The notes: generated from the sequence alone by a model not told the origin. A stretch of 64,000 nt of DNA from Flavobacteriaceae bacterium Ap0902 (GCA_009835005.1 WTFG01000001.1:372001-436000), one strand, 5' to 3'. Positions 15,278 through 24,865 are shown, numbered from the stretch's first letter. Program-made: numbers and translations.

Positions 15278-17908
15278 CTAAATATTGCAATCCTTATGGT
15301 GTAAGTTTAAAATTAAATTGGCTACAAGTGCTGTCCATCCTGTTTGGTGAGATGCGCCGACCCCTCTACCATTGTCTCCATGGAAATATTCATAAAACGT
15401 GATTAAATCATCAAAATATTCCTGTTTAAATAAATCGCTATATAAACGATTTACTGGACGTTCATTATTTTCATCCTTATCAAATATTGCGATTAAACGC
15501 TTGCTTAATTCATCTGAAATATCATTTAAATTCAAATAATTATTAGACCCTGTAGGGAATGCATATTTAGCCTCATCTCCATAGAATTTATAGAGTTCTC
15601 TTAGGGAATCAATCAATAAATGATTCATAGGAAACCATATAGGTCCCCGCCAATTGCTATTTCCACCGAACATATCAGAATCAGATTCTGCTGGCGTGTA
15701 TTGAATAGAATAGTCACCTTGATTTAAATTTATCATATAAGGCTCTTCATACATTTTGGACAAAGAACGAATGCCATAATCACTCAAAAATTCTTTCTCA
15801 TCTAGTAGCGCTTTTAATAGAATATCCAATCGATCTTTTGGAACCAGAGATAGCAGGATGCCTTCATCATCTCCACCTTCTTGTATCACAGGGAATTTAA
15901 GGTGACCTTTGCGGTTAACCCTAAACCATTCATAACTTCTTTTGAAATTAGGCAGGGTATCAAAAATCTCTTTAGAAATTTCTAATACTGCTATTACAGC
16001 TAGCATACCTACTAGAGAACGTACTTTTACAGGTTCTTCTCTACCGTCTGGATAAACTAATTTATCATAAAAGAATCCATCTGTTTTATCCCAGATTCCA
16101 ATTAAATCTTCTTCTATATGATTTAGTGATTCTGCGATAAACACAAAATGTCCAAAATACTTCACGGCCATATCCTCATAGCTTCCATCCTCTGTAGAAA
16201 TTAGAAGACTGATTTTGAGCATACTCAGACAATATAATGCCATCCAAGCGGTTCCATCTACTTGTTCCAAAGATGCTTCTCCAGGGATTTCCTTGCTCCT
16301 GTCAAAAACCCCAATGTTATCCATTCCCAGAAATCCTCCCTCAAAAACATTGTTTTCTGTTGGATCCAAACGATTAACCCACCAAGTGAAGTTTAGGGTT
16401 AATTTATGAAACATTTTCTTTAAAAAAGACACGTCACCTTTTCCCGTTTTTCTCTTTTCTATCTGGAACAGTATCAAGGCTGCCCATGGTTGTACAGGGG
16501 GATTCACATCATCAAAATTCCATTCATACGCTGGAATTTGTCCGGTGGGTTTCATATACCAATCTTTCAAAAAGATTAAAAGCTGTTCTTTGGCAAATGC
16601 TATATCAATTTCTGCCATGGCAATCACATGAAAGGCGGAATCCCAACTGGCATACCAGGGGTACTCCCATTTGTCTGGCATCAACAGAATATCATAATTG
16701 CGCGCATGTTGCCAACTAGCATTCCTTGTTTCTTTTCTAATGCTTGGTGGATTTGGAATTTGCTTATCTCCTTCTAGCCATTTCTCCACATTATAATGGT
16801 AGAATTGTTTGGTCCAAAGCAAGCCAGCGAATGCCTGTTTTTGGATTTGATAAAGATTCTCTGGTAAGTCTAGCTTTAAATTTCTATAAAACTCCTCGCA
16901 TTCATGTTCTCTTTGAAAGAATATGGGGTCAAAATCTGCAAAAGGATTTTCTAGTGGTTTTTTGGAAAGTCTAAACCTAAAAGTTTTTGTAGTTTGTCCT
17001 TCTAATTTAAATTTAGAATAAGGAGAAAACTTGGTTCCTTTAGTGGTTTGTTTAGCGGTGGTTAATTGATTATTTATAAGACAATCGTTAAACAAGTCCT
17101 TTTTAAATGGGTGGTCATTAGATGCATTATTGATTACTCTATTGTTGGTTTCATTCTCTGTAAATAATAGAAGATCCACCTCCTCAAAATAGAAAAAATA
17201 TTCTCCAATTTTATGATGATCTATCCTAACGGAACGTTTATCTATCTCTTCTATGAACGGTTTATAAGGTATATCTATAAAATCCCATTCATTCTTAATA
17301 AATAATTGAGGCAATAAATGGATATCTGTTGCCTTTAAACTTCTATTAGCAGCAGAAATTTTAATCAATAAATCTTCTTCATCTGCTTTGGCGTATTCTA
17401 TATATACATCGGTATAATTATTTTTCTTAAAAGCACCTGTGTCTGGTAGTTCAAACTCTAGATCATTTAAGTCTCTTTGGGCATTTTCTTGGATTAATTT
17501 TTCATAAGGAAACTTTTTATTGGGATACTTATATAGATACTTCATATACGCATGGGTTGGCGTATTCTCTAAATAGTAATAAAGTTCCTTGACATCTTCC
17601 CCGTGGTTTCCTTGTGGATTGCTCAATCCGAATAGGCGTTCTTTAATGTGATTATCTTTGCCATTCCATAGAGCAACAGAAAAGCATAGATTACATTGAT
17701 CATCTGAAATCCCTGCAATTCCATCTTCACCCCATCGCCATGCTATGCTTCTGGCTTGGTCATAAGTTGTGTAGTTCCATGCGTCGCCATTTGCACTATA
17801 ATCTTCCCGTACGGTGCCCCACTGGCGTTCACTCAAGTAAGGTCCCCATTTCAACCAGTTTTTTTCTTTTTTATTTTTCTCTTGAATACGAATGTCTTCT
17901 TGAGTCAT
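15278..17908 (-). CDS. MGH1/GH63-like glycoside hydrolase (glucosidase-type)
   Basis: 876 residues, no signal peptide, predicted cytoplasmic. The N-terminal domain has WLKWGPYLSERQWGTVREDY and AWRWGEDGIAGISDDQ, seen in bacterial proteins annotated as glucosidases with an MGH1-like domain. The C-terminal (alpha/alpha)6 barrel shows WYASWDSAFHVIAMAE near residue 420, EGGFLGMDNIGVFDRS, and GNSNWRGPIWFPMNHLL, typical of GH63-type barrels with an acidic residue in the WDSAFH stretch. Related characterised enzymes cut mannosyl- or glucosylglycerate and alpha-glucosides. The true substrate here is unknown. It is the last gene of a GH3-like/zinc-ribbon/glycosidase operon, 10 bp after the small cysteine-rich gene. 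Confidence 0.82.
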   Translation of the reverse strand: MTQEDIRIQEKNKKEKNWLKWGPYLSERQWGTVREDYSANGDAWNYTTYDQARSIAWRWGEDGIAGISDDQCNLCFSVALWNGKDNHIKERLFGLSNPQGNHGEDVKELYYYLENTPTHAYMKYLYKYPNKKFPYEKLIQENAQRDLNDLEFELPDTGAFKKNNYTDVYIEYAKADEEDLLIKISAANRSLKATDIHLLPQLFIKNEWDFIDIPYKPFIEEIDKRSVRIDHHKIGEYFFYFEEVDLLLFTENETNNRVINNASNDHPFKKDLFNDCLINNQLTTAKQTTKGTKFSPYSKFKLEGQTTKTFRFRLSKKPLENPFADFDPIFFQREHECEEFYRNLKLDLPENLYQIQKQAFAGLLWTKQFYHYNVEKWLEGDKQIPNPPSIRKETRNASWQHARNYDILLMPDKWEYPWYASWDSAFHVIAMAEIDIAFAKEQLLIFLKDWYMKPTGQIPAYEWNFDDVNPPVQPWAALILFQIEKRKTGKGDVSFLKKMFHKLTLNFTWWVNRLDPTENNVFEGGFLGMDNIGVFDRSKEIPGEASLEQVDGTAWMALYCLSMLKISLLISTEDGSYEDMAVKYFGHFVFIAESLNHIEEDLIGIWDKTDGFFYDKLVYPDGREEPVKVRSLVGMLAVIAVLEISKEIFDTLPNFKRSYEWFRVNRKGHLKFPVIQEGGDDEGILLSLVPKDRLDILLKALLDEKEFLSDYGIRSLSKMYEEPYMINLNQGDYSIQYTPAESDSDMFGGNSNWRGPIWFPMNHLLIDSLRELYKFYGDEAKYAFPTGSNNYLNLNDISDELSKRLIAIFDKDENNERPVNRLYSDLFKQEYFDDLITFYEYFHGDNGRGVGASHQTGWTALVANLILNLHHKDCNI

Positions 17909-17918
17909 AACATCAATT

Positions 17919-18101
17919 TTATTGGTCTAGTGGATGTGCTTCAAAATTAATCATTTCCTTATGCTGGAAACTTATAAAAATTTCAATGGGATTACAACAC
18001 ACTTCACAATCCTCTATGTATTGCTGTTCAGAAACAGAAGCATCTATAAGCATAGATATTGATTCCCAACAGTAAGGACAGATGAATGCGTGGTCTATCA
18101 T
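17919..18101 (-). CDS. CPXCG-motif cysteine-rich small protein
   Basis: A 60-residue protein with two zinc-ribbon knuckles, CPYC near residue 8 and CEVC near residue 33, followed by NPIEI. This is the CPXCG-motif-containing family of small proteins. It is probably a metal-binding adaptor; no function is known. Its start overlaps the stop of the GH3-like gene by 4 bases (ATGA), so translation is coupled, and the glycosidase gene follows after 10 bp. Confidence 0.87.
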   Translation of the reverse strand: MIDHAFICPYCWESISMLIDASVSEQQYIEDCEVCCNPIEIFISFQHKEMINFEAHPLDQ

Positions 18102-19606
18102 GATTTATTTAATTCTAAAAGAGGGTCTAAATATTCTCTGGTATTACATAGACGTGGAACCTTATTCTGTCCCCCGAGTTTTCCCCTTTGCTTCATCCAA
18201 TCATAGAATAGATCCTCTCTCGCAGTATGGACTGTTGGTAAATTCAAGGTCATGTTATTATAGCGTTTGGCCTCATAATCAGAATTAATTTTTTGAAGTT
18301 CAGCATCTAGAATTTGAGTGAATTTTTCTAAATCATCTGGTTTTTTTTCAAATTCAATCACCCATTCATGAGCTCCTTTTTCATTGCCTTGCATATAAAT
18401 AGGTGCAGCTGTATAATCTTTGATCGTCGCTCCAGTAGCCTTGGAAGCTTCTTTTAATGCTTTTTGAGCATTTTCTATAATAATCTCTTCTCCAAATGCA
18501 TTAATGTAATGTTTGGTTCTACCAGATACAACGATGCGGTATGGGTTGACAGATTTAAAACGTACGGTATCACCAATCATATAACGCCAGAGCCCGCCAT
18601 TGGTACTTATCACCATAGCATAATTTTTACCTGGGATGACTTCTTGTAGTGGAATGGCTTTGCGGTTGTCTAGATTGTTTCCATCCAGCGGGATAAACTC
18701 ATAGAATATACCCGTATCCAAGAGCAATAGTAAATCCTTGGTATGTGCTTGATCTTGAAAAGCGAAGAACCCCTCTGATGCGTTATATACCTCATAAAAG
18801 CGCATAGGCTTGCCTGCGATGGCTTCATAACTTTCCTTATATGGGGTAAAGCTAATCCCGCCATGAAAGAAGACTTCTAGGTTTGGCCAAATTTCATGTA
18901 AATTTTCTTTTCCTGTTTTCTTTAAGCAATTATTTAATAAAACAAGCATCCACGATGGTACACCAGTAAGGCAGGCTACATTTTCCTTTAAGGTGGCATG
19001 GGTAATTGCATCCAATTTTGTCTCCCAATCACTCATCAAAGAAATTTCACGATTGGGGGTGTTCATAAAATCGGTCCAAAAAGGTAGATTTTCTATCATA
19101 ATGGCAGAGAGATCCCCAAATTTGGTATCATACTCTTGGTATATTTCAGAACTCCCACCAATTCTTAGGTTTTTATATTTAAAAATCTCTGTCTCTGGAT
19201 GATTTTCTAAATAATTAGCAAACATCATTTTGCCTCCTGTATAATGATTTTCTTCTAGAGATTCCTTAGAAATAGGAATAAATTTACTTTTTGCATTGGT
19301 GGTGCCAGAAGACTTGGCAAAAGAAGTGATTTTTCCAGGCCAGGATATGTCTCTTTCCCCTTTTCTAGCTCTTTCTATTTCTGGTTCAAACTCCTCATAG
19401 GTCACAATAGGCACTCTAGAGCGAAAATCCTCATAAGTTAGAATCTCGTCAAATCCATATCTTTTTCCATAAGATGTATTTGCGGCTTTTTTAATATTAG
19501 ATCTTAATAACTCTTTTTGCAATGCTATAGGATTCGAACGGATTTCTTCTAAGCGTTGCACATAAGAGCCTGTTACAAATGAAGCAATTTTATTAACTAA
19601 ACTCAA
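18098..19606 (-). CDS. GH3-family acyl-adenylate-forming (amido synthetase-like) enzyme
   Basis: 502 residues of the GH3 superfamily, named after plant auxin-responsive GH3 enzymes that adenylate carboxylic acids and join them to amino acids. The ATP-binding motifs are visible: FAKSSGTTNAKSKFIPIS near residue 95, YNASEGFFAFQD near residue 280, and WRYMIGDTVRF near residue 340. There is no signal peptide. Bacterial members are mostly uncharacterised; the acid and the amine are unknown. The only usable start is TTG at 19606, because an in-frame TGA lies seven codons upstream. A TATTTTTG box sits 23 nt before it. This is the first gene of a three-gene operon with a CPXCG protein and a glycosidase. 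Confidence 0.9.
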   Translation of the reverse strand: MSLVNKIASFVTGSYVQRLEEIRSNPIALQKELLRSNIKKAANTSYGKRYGFDEILTYEDFRSRVPIVTYEEFEPEIERARKGERDISWPGKITSFAKSSGTTNAKSKFIPISKESLEENHYTGGKMMFANYLENHPETEIFKYKNLRIGGSSEIYQEYDTKFGDLSAIMIENLPFWTDFMNTPNREISLMSDWETKLDAITHATLKENVACLTGVPSWMLVLLNNCLKKTGKENLHEIWPNLEVFFHGGISFTPYKESYEAIAGKPMRFYEVYNASEGFFAFQDQAHTKDLLLLLDTGIFYEFIPLDGNNLDNRKAIPLQEVIPGKNYAMVISTNGGLWRYMIGDTVRFKSVNPYRIVVSGRTKHYINAFGEEIIIENAQKALKEASKATGATIKDYTAAPIYMQGNEKGAHEWVIEFEKKPDDLEKFTQILDAELQKINSDYEAKRYNNMTLNLPTVHTAREDLFYDWMKQRGKLGGQNKVPRLCNTREYLDPLLELNKS

Positions 19607-19629
19607 TACCTTAAATTTGAAAGTTCAAA

Positions 19630-19637
19630 CAAAAATA
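19630..19637 (-). promoter_or_regulatory. -7 box (TATTTTTG) of the GH3-like operon
   Basis: On the minus strand TATTTTTG fits TAnnTTTG and ends 23 nt before the TTG start of the GH3-like gene. Confidence 0.5.
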
Positions 19638-19691
19638 GCACATTTCTAACCAATTTAAAATGTGCTTTGGTTTAATTATGATTTATTGCTT

Positions 19692-20486
19692 ATGAAAATT
19701 ACAGGAACGCTTACCAAAATGCTGACAGAATACCAAGATCCTATCCGTTATTATCTAAATTTTAAAAGTGGTTTTGTAGATGTAAATCAGGTAATTGGCA
19801 AAAATATGAGCGTAAATCATATAGCCTATGAATGTCAATCCTGTGGTTTGAATAAACCTATATTTAGAATGGGTTTTTGCAAAAATTGTTTTTTCACAGT
19901 GCCAGAGGCCAATCCAAGTATTTTAAAACCAGAATTATCTACCGCACATCTAGGAGAGGAACAGAGAGATTTGGAATGGGAACAAAAATTTGAATTACAA
20001 CCGCATATTGTATATCTAGCCCTTTCTGGTGGTTTAAAAGTGGGTGTGACCAGAGAAAAACAAGTTCCATACAGGTGGATAGATCAAGGGGCGTCTCAAG
20101 CTATGATTTTTGCCGAAACCAAGAATCGCTATGAAGCTGGAATGTTAGAAGTGCTTTTAAAAGAAAATTTGGCAGACAAGACCAACTGGCAACGAATGCT
20201 TAAAAATGAAAATCCTGATGTGGATTTAATAGAAATGAAGCATGAACAAAAAAATATGCTATCAGAAGAACAGGTTTCCATGTATTCCACCAATGATAAA
20301 ATTTGGGAAATACATTACCCTATAGAAACCTATCCTTCTAAGGTTAAATCATTAACACTTTCTAAAGTCCCAGAATTCACCCATAAATTAATTGGAATAC
20401 GGGGTCAATATTTGATTTTTGAAGATGGAGTGGTCTTTAATGTGCGTAACCATGAAGGCTATGTAGTAGATTTATCCATTGCTTAA
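19692..20486 (+). CDS. DUF2797 zinc-finger-like protein
   Basis: 264 residues from the ATG at 19692. A GTG at 19662 would add ten residues (MLWFNYDLLL) but the conserved-looking start is MKITGTLTKML, so the ATG is preferred. A four-cysteine site is visible near residues 54-76 (YECQSCGLNKPIFRMGFCKN), followed by an LSGGLKVGVTREKQVPYRW region characteristic of DUF2797, which resembles a GIY-YIG-like core. The function is unknown. It is divergent from the GH3-like gene and convergent with cysQ (8 bp between their ends). Confidence 0.85.
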   Translation: MKITGTLTKMLTEYQDPIRYYLNFKSGFVDVNQVIGKNMSVNHIAYECQSCGLNKPIFRMGFCKNCFFTVPEANPSILKPELSTAHLGEEQRDLEWEQKFELQPHIVYLALSGGLKVGVTREKQVPYRWIDQGASQAMIFAETKNRYEAGMLEVLLKENLADKTNWQRMLKNENPDVDLIEMKHEQKNMLSEEQVSMYSTNDKIWEIHYPIETYPSKVKSLTLSKVPEFTHKLIGIRGQYLIFEDGVVFNVRNHEGYVVDLSIA

Positions 20487-20494
20487 AAATAATT

Positions 20495-21310
20495 TTACCA
20501 TTTTAAACTATAGCCATCTACTCTCATTTCTGGATCTGTATAATCAATTTCCTGCGTAGTATTAGGTTTTAATACTTCCAAGCCTGCATATTTGGCTATG
20601 GCGTGTCCTCCTGCGATATCCCAGAAATTAACACTTCTAAATCTGGTGTATTCCGTGGCTTCTCTTTCTGCTACAATGCCTAGCTTAATAGCGCAACCCA
20701 TGGTGATTACTTGCATTTCATTATATTTCTTTTTTAATTCCTGAATATACTGATCGGTTTCTTGATCTCGGTGATATCTACTTGTCAAAAAAGTGAAATT
20801 TTCTGGCAAATCATATACAGGGAGATCTTCTGAATTTTCTATTAATTCATCCCAGAAATCAGAAGTGGCTAATAGGTTTTCTGCGGCTTTCTGATCCCCA
20901 AAGAATTTATAAGCACCAACGCCCTCTGCGGCGAAGTATAATAAACCCAGTGCCGGTGCATAAAGAACGCCTAATTTAGAAGTATTTTGAGTGATTAAAC
21001 CCACAGAGATACAGAATTCATCTGTTTTGTTCACAAAATCCATGGTTCCGTCAATAGGGTCTATGCACCAATAGTCGTTGTTTTGTCTAAATTCATGCGT
21101 GAATTTCTCACCTTCTTCTGACATTACGGCAATCCCCGTTTTGCTCAAATGCTCATTTAATATATCATGTGCTTTTAAATCCGCTGACGTTACCGGAGAT
21201 CCATCCGCTTTTGTTACTGTGTCAAAACCATCCACATATTGTCTCATGATTTCTGTACCAGCAGTAATTGTTGTTTGTATTGCGATTGATAATAAACTTT
21301 TAAAATCCAT
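20495..21310 (-). CDS. cysQ: 3'(2'),5'-bisphosphate nucleotidase / inositol-monophosphatase family
   Basis: 271 residues of the FIG/inositol-phosphatase superfamily. The metal-binding motif DPIDGTMDF is at about residue 83, the upstream glutamates are in VMSEEGEK, and the second motif is WDIAGGHAIAKYAG near residue 230. CysQ enzymes hydrolyse PAP (3'-phosphoadenosine 5'-phosphate) formed during sulfate assimilation, and are inhibited by lithium. No sulfate-assimilation genes are near, so inositol- or other sugar-phosphate activity cannot be excluded. It follows DUF456 by 20 bp on the minus strand and probably shares its transcript. Confidence 0.85.
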   Translation of the reverse strand: MDFKSLLSIAIQTTITAGTEIMRQYVDGFDTVTKADGSPVTSADLKAHDILNEHLSKTGIAVMSEEGEKFTHEFRQNNDYWCIDPIDGTMDFVNKTDEFCISVGLITQNTSKLGVLYAPALGLLYFAAEGVGAYKFFGDQKAAENLLATSDFWDELIENSEDLPVYDLPENFTFLTSRYHRDQETDQYIQELKKKYNEMQVITMGCAIKLGIVAEREATEYTRFRSVNFWDIAGGHAIAKYAGLEVLKPNTTQEIDYTDPEMRVDGYSLKW

Positions 21311-21330
21311 TGTATTCTATTTAAATTCTT

Positions 21331-21843
21331 TTAAAACCAATTCCATCCAGCATTTTGACTTAACTGCCACATGACATAGATGAGAAAGGAAAGACACAGC
21401 ATTAAGTTGAGTCCATTGCTTATCATTACACCAATAAACGAACCAAAAGCAGCTTTAATAGCAATATTTATGTCCCTATTTACAAAAAGAAATTCGCCTA
21501 AAAATGCTCCTATAAAAGGAACTATAATTATTGATATTAAACCAAAAGGGGCAAAGATAATTCCTACTAGAAGCCCTAAAGTGGCACCCCAATTACTATA
21601 TTTACTACCGCCCATTTTTTTACTCCCTATACCAGGTAAGAAGTAACTGATTAATTGAACCCCAATGACTATCATAGCACATATAATTAGCGTTGGCCAA
21701 TCATAAGTGGCGTAGCTTGTATATTTAAAAGCCACAAGCCCTAACCATGATAAAACAGAGCCAGGCAAAGCGGGTAAAACAGAGCCCAAAAGACCTATCA
21801 CCAAACATAATAGTGAAATAATAGTTAAAGTATGATTATCCAT
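21331..21843 (-). CDS. DUF456 membrane protein
   Basis: A 170-residue, very hydrophobic protein with about five membrane segments and glycine-rich helices. Signature stretches are LGSVLPALPGSVLSWLGLV near the N-terminus and IGSKKMGGSKYSNWGATLGL followed by GIIFAPFGLISIIIVPFIGA, which match DUF456. The family is uncharacterised. It is the first gene of a likely two-gene operon with cysQ and is divergent from the mechanosensitive channel gene, with 64 bp between the starts. Confidence 0.87.
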   Translation of the reverse strand: MDNHTLTIISLLCLVIGLLGSVLPALPGSVLSWLGLVAFKYTSYATYDWPTLIICAMIVIGVQLISYFLPGIGSKKMGGSKYSNWGATLGLLVGIIFAPFGLISIIIVPFIGAFLGEFLFVNRDINIAIKAAFGSFIGVMISNGLNLMLCLSFLIYVMWQLSQNAGWNWF

Positions 21844-21894
21844 GATTTAAGGGTATATTTTTTGCTAAAATATCCTTTTCAAATTAAATAATAT

Positions 21895-21902
21895 TAAATT
21901 TG
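21895..21902 (+). promoter_or_regulatory. -7 box (TAAATTTG) directly before the mscS-like gene
   Basis: TAAATTTG fits TAnnTTTG and ends only 5 nt before the ATG at 21908, so the predicted transcript has almost no leader. Confidence 0.45.
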
Positions 21903-21907
21903 CTTGG

Positions 21908-23173
21908 ATGAGTTGGTATACAAAGCAAGAATTAAAACCATTTCGTAATGCGTGGGTAGAGTCTTTTCAAGACTATATCAATGAAAATGTAGGAAAACAA
22001 TGGGATGATGTAGCTTTAGTAATTATAGGATTTATAGTACTTATTGCTATCGTTGTAGTTCTTGATTTCCTTATCAAGCGGGCACTTTTATTTTTTACGC
22101 GAAAGATAGTGAGCGCAACCAAATTTACTTGGGATAACCATTTTTATGATTCCAAAGTATTTAATTCTGTATTTCATTTATTTCCGTTATCTATTGCTAG
22201 GTCTTTGGCACCATATATATTGTATCCCACCCCTACAGCGCTTACACAAATGGGGAAAATCTTTGATATTATCTTTGTATTAGTTTTCTTACAATTGTTT
22301 TTCCGCTTAGCCAATGCGATTCTTTCAATCTCTACCGATGAGAATAACTATAGAACGATTGCTGTAAGAACCTTTGGGCAACTCATGAAGATTATTACCA
22401 CTTTTTTTGTGGCACTAATAATTGTTTCAATCATATTTAATGTCAAGTTAGAAACCATTATTACAGGGCTTGGTGCAGCAACGGCTATTTTATTATTAAT
22501 CTTCAGAGACACCATTCTTGGGTTTGTATCGGGCGTTCAAATTTCTAGCACACGAATGGTCAAAGTAGGGGACTGGATTGGTGTTAATAAATACAATGTA
22601 GAAGGCGTGGTGAAGGAGATTAATTTGGTGTCTTGTAAAATAGAAAATTTTGACAAGACTATTTCTTCCCTACCAACTTATGAGTTAATTGCCACAGAAG
22701 TCCGTAACTATGAGGCGATGACACAAACAAGAACACGCCGTATCAAGCGTTCCATAGTCTTCAATGTAAAGTCATTCCAGTTCTGTACAGAAGAAATGTT
22801 AGAGAAATATAGTGAGATAGATTTAATCAAAAATTACATCAATAGAAGAAGAGGGGAGTTAGCAGAGTATAATTCAAAACATGTGTCCAATCCCAATTTA
22901 CTAGCAAATGGCAAGAGACTTACCAATATTGGTGTGTTTAGAAAATATGCAGTATCCTATTTGCAAGAGAATCCCAACATCTCCAAAAGGGATAGTTTAA
23001 TGGTTCGTCAATTAGAAATCACACCCCATGGGATGCCATTAGAGATATATTGTTTTGCCAAAACCGCAGTATGGATTGAGTTTGAAGCCGTGCAGGCAGA
23101 TGTATTTGACCATTTAGTCACCGCAAGCAAGGAATTTGATTTAGAAGTTGTACAGACCCTTCCAGTAAAATAA
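21908..23173 (+). CDS. MscS-family mechanosensitive ion channel
   Basis: 421 residues. Five membrane segments are suggested, at about residues 36-60, 75-95, 108-130, 150-180 and 186-205. The pore-lining helix and start of the beta domain read GLGAATAILLLIFRDTILGFVSGVQI, split here only for description: the glycine/alanine-rich helix is followed by the FRDTILGF kink typical of MscS. The beta domain VKVGDWIGVNKYNVEGVVKE and the soluble C-terminal region complete the family layout. Such channels release solutes on osmotic down-shock. pdxJ starts 6 bp downstream and an alpha/beta hydrolase follows, so the three appear to form an operon. Confidence 0.92.
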   Translation: MSWYTKQELKPFRNAWVESFQDYINENVGKQWDDVALVIIGFIVLIAIVVVLDFLIKRALLFFTRKIVSATKFTWDNHFYDSKVFNSVFHLFPLSIARSLAPYILYPTPTALTQMGKIFDIIFVLVFLQLFFRLANAILSISTDENNYRTIAVRTFGQLMKIITTFFVALIIVSIIFNVKLETIITGLGAATAILLLIFRDTILGFVSGVQISSTRMVKVGDWIGVNKYNVEGVVKEINLVSCKIENFDKTISSLPTYELIATEVRNYEAMTQTRTRRIKRSIVFNVKSFQFCTEEMLEKYSEIDLIKNYINRRRGELAEYNSKHVSNPNLLANGKRLTNIGVFRKYAVSYLQENPNISKRDSLMVRQLEITPHGMPLEIYCFAKTAVWIEFEAVQADVFDHLVTASKEFDLEVVQTLPVK

Positions 23174-23179
23174 ATTATC

Positions 23180-23905
23180 ATGACAAAACTAAGTGTAAAC
23201 ATCAATAAAATAGCCACTTTACGCAATGCAAGAGGTGGAGACGACCCCAATGTAGTACAAGCAGCCTTAGCCTGCGAGCAATTTGGAGCACAAGGGATTA
23301 CGGTGCATCCAAGACCAGACGAGAGGCATATCAAATACCAAGATGTCTATGACCTCAAAGATGTGGTAACCACAGAATTCAATATAGAAGGAAATCCGAT
23401 AGATTCCTTTATGCAAATGGTTTTAGAAGTAAAGCCAGCGCAAGTAACCCTGGTTCCAGATGATGTAGATGCCATTACATCTAATGCAGGCTGGGACACA
23501 ATCAAGCATCAAGATTATTTAAAAGAAGTTATCCAAGAATTTAAAAGTAAAGGCATTAGAACCTCTATCTTTTTAGATCCAGATCCGAAGTTGGTAGAGT
23601 CCGCAGCGAAAACTGGAGCAGATCGCATAGAATTATATACAGAGGCGTATGCCTCTTCTTATGAAAAAGGGGACTTAGAGGCTGTTAAGAAATATAAAGA
23701 AACCGCGCAATTGGCTGTCGCACATGGCTTAGCTATAAATGCTGGTCATGATTTAAATTTAGACAATTTAGAATATTTATTAAAAGAAATTCCAGAGATT
23801 GTAGAGGTATCCATAGGACATGCATTAATTTCAGAAGCCCTATATTTAGGCTTAGAGAACACGATACAGATGTATTTAAGAAAAATTGAACTAGCACATT
23901 CATAA
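23180..23905 (+). CDS. pdxJ: Pyridoxine 5'-phosphate synthase
   Basis: 241 residues, TIM-barrel enzyme that condenses 1-deoxyxylulose 5-phosphate with 3-amino-2-oxopropyl phosphate to give pyridoxine 5'-phosphate, the last ring-forming step of the DXP-dependent vitamin B6 route. Visible signatures are [16 protein letters not shown] near the N-terminus, [35 protein letters not shown], and [10 protein letters not shown] with [13 protein letters not shown] at the C-terminus. Length is normal. It is 6 bp after the MscS-like gene and 3 bp before the hydrolase gene. Confidence 0.96.
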   Translation: MTKLSVNINKIATLRNARGGDDPNVVQAALACEQFGAQGITVHPRPDERHIKYQDVYDLKDVVTTEFNIEGNPIDSFMQMVLEVKPAQVTLVPDDVDAITSNAGWDTIKHQDYLKEVIQEFKSKGIRTSIFLDPDPKLVESAAKTGADRIELYTEAYASSYEKGDLEAVKKYKETAQLAVAHGLAINAGHDLNLDNLEYLLKEIPEIVEVSIGHALISEALYLGLENTIQMYLRKIELAHS

Positions 23906-23908
23906 ATT

Positions 23909-24682
23909 ATGGCAGAGATATTATTTAGTAAAATCATTGGAGATAAACCCCAACACCTAATCATTGTTCACGGGCTTTTCGGGCAATTAGACAATTGGAA
24001 TACACTAGGTAAAAAATTCGCAAACAATTTCACCACCCACTTGGTTGATTTACGTAATCATGGGCGTAGTTTTCATGATGACGACACCTCTCACGCCGCA
24101 ATGGCAGATGATCTAGTAGCGTATTTAGCGTCTTATGACATAGAAAAAGCAAGCTTCATTGGACATTCCCTAGGAGGAAAAGTCGTGATGGATTTAGCGT
24201 TGAGAAAACCAGAATTAGTCCATAAATTAATTGTGGCAGACATGGCACCCAAAAGCTATCCACCACATCATCAAGACATTATTGCAGGGCTCAAAAACGT
24301 AGATTTCAGTAAGGTTAAGACACGCTCAGACGTAGAGCCATTTATGCAAGAATACATCAAGGACAAAGGTGTACGCCAGTTTTTATTGAAGAATGTGTAT
24401 CGCGTAGAAGACGGGAAGTATGCCTTTAGATTTAATTTAAAAGCATTGAGTGAAACTTATGATGATTTAGTTTCCAATAAACTACCAAATGCTCAATTCA
24501 ATAAACCCACCCTGTTTTTAAAAGGACAAAACTCAGATTATATCACCATGCAAGATAGACCTGTAATAGAGACTTATTTTCCACAGGCACAGATAGAAAT
24601 CATTCCGAATGCAGGCCATTGGGTGCATGCAGAAAACCCAAAAGCATTTTTAGAAAAATCATTAGATTTTTTATTAAAGTAA
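23909..24682 (+). CDS. Alpha/beta-fold hydrolase (YbfF-like esterase)
   Basis: 257 residues with a full alpha/beta-hydrolase set: oxyanion region IIVHGLFGQLDNW near residue 22, nucleophile elbow GHSLGGK with Ser near residue 88, acid region FLKGQNSDYI, and catalytic His in NAGHWVHAENP near residue 238. It resembles YbfF-type acyl-CoA/short-chain esterases. There is no signal peptide. It starts 3 bp after pdxJ and is the last gene of the operon; folded repeat copy B begins 19 bp after its stop. Confidence 0.9.
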   Translation: MAEILFSKIIGDKPQHLIIVHGLFGQLDNWNTLGKKFANNFTTHLVDLRNHGRSFHDDDTSHAAMADDLVAYLASYDIEKASFIGHSLGGKVVMDLALRKPELVHKLIVADMAPKSYPPHHQDIIAGLKNVDFSKVKTRSDVEPFMQEYIKDKGVRQFLLKNVYRVEDGKYAFRFNLKALSETYDDLVSNKLPNAQFNKPTLFLKGQNSDYITMQDRPVIETYFPQAQIEIIPNAGHWVHAENPKAFLEKSLDFLLK

Positions 24683-24701
24683 CCATATTTTGAATTTTAT
24701 T

Positions 24702-24850
24702 AGGGCGATTTAACGGGCTTTCCGTTCCAATTCCGCAGGAAACTGCTTATAAATAATAGGGCTGCAAAGAGCTTCCATCCGGTCGCTTTTGCAGCCCTTT
24801 ATTTATGTTCGCACCTTCCTTTACGGGATTTCCACTGCAATCCCTATCGC
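24702..24850. repeat. Folded intergenic repeat, copy B (frame 2, AGCTTCC..GGTCGCT hairpin core)
   Basis: Left end AGGGCGATTTAACGGGCTTT and right end GGGATTTCCACTGCAATCCC plus TATCGC are nearly the same as in copy C (52370-52517). The ATCGC terminus is complementary to the GCGAT near the left end. The centre is a hairpin (GGGCTGCAAA / TTTGCAGCCC) with loop AGCTTCCATCCGGTCGCT, shared with copy A. It lies just after the end of an operon. Confidence 0.7.
24751..24804 (+). terminator. Terminator-like hairpin at the core of repeat copy B
   Basis: AAATAATAGGGCTGCAAA pairs with TTTGCAGCCCTTTATTT across the AGCTTCCATCCGGTCGCT loop. It lies 70 bp after the hydrolase stop codon and probably ends the mscS-pdxJ-hydrolase transcript. 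The T-tract is interrupted (TTTATTT), so efficiency is uncertain. Confidence 0.55.
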
Positions 24851-24865
24851 TCGGGTGGTTGATGG

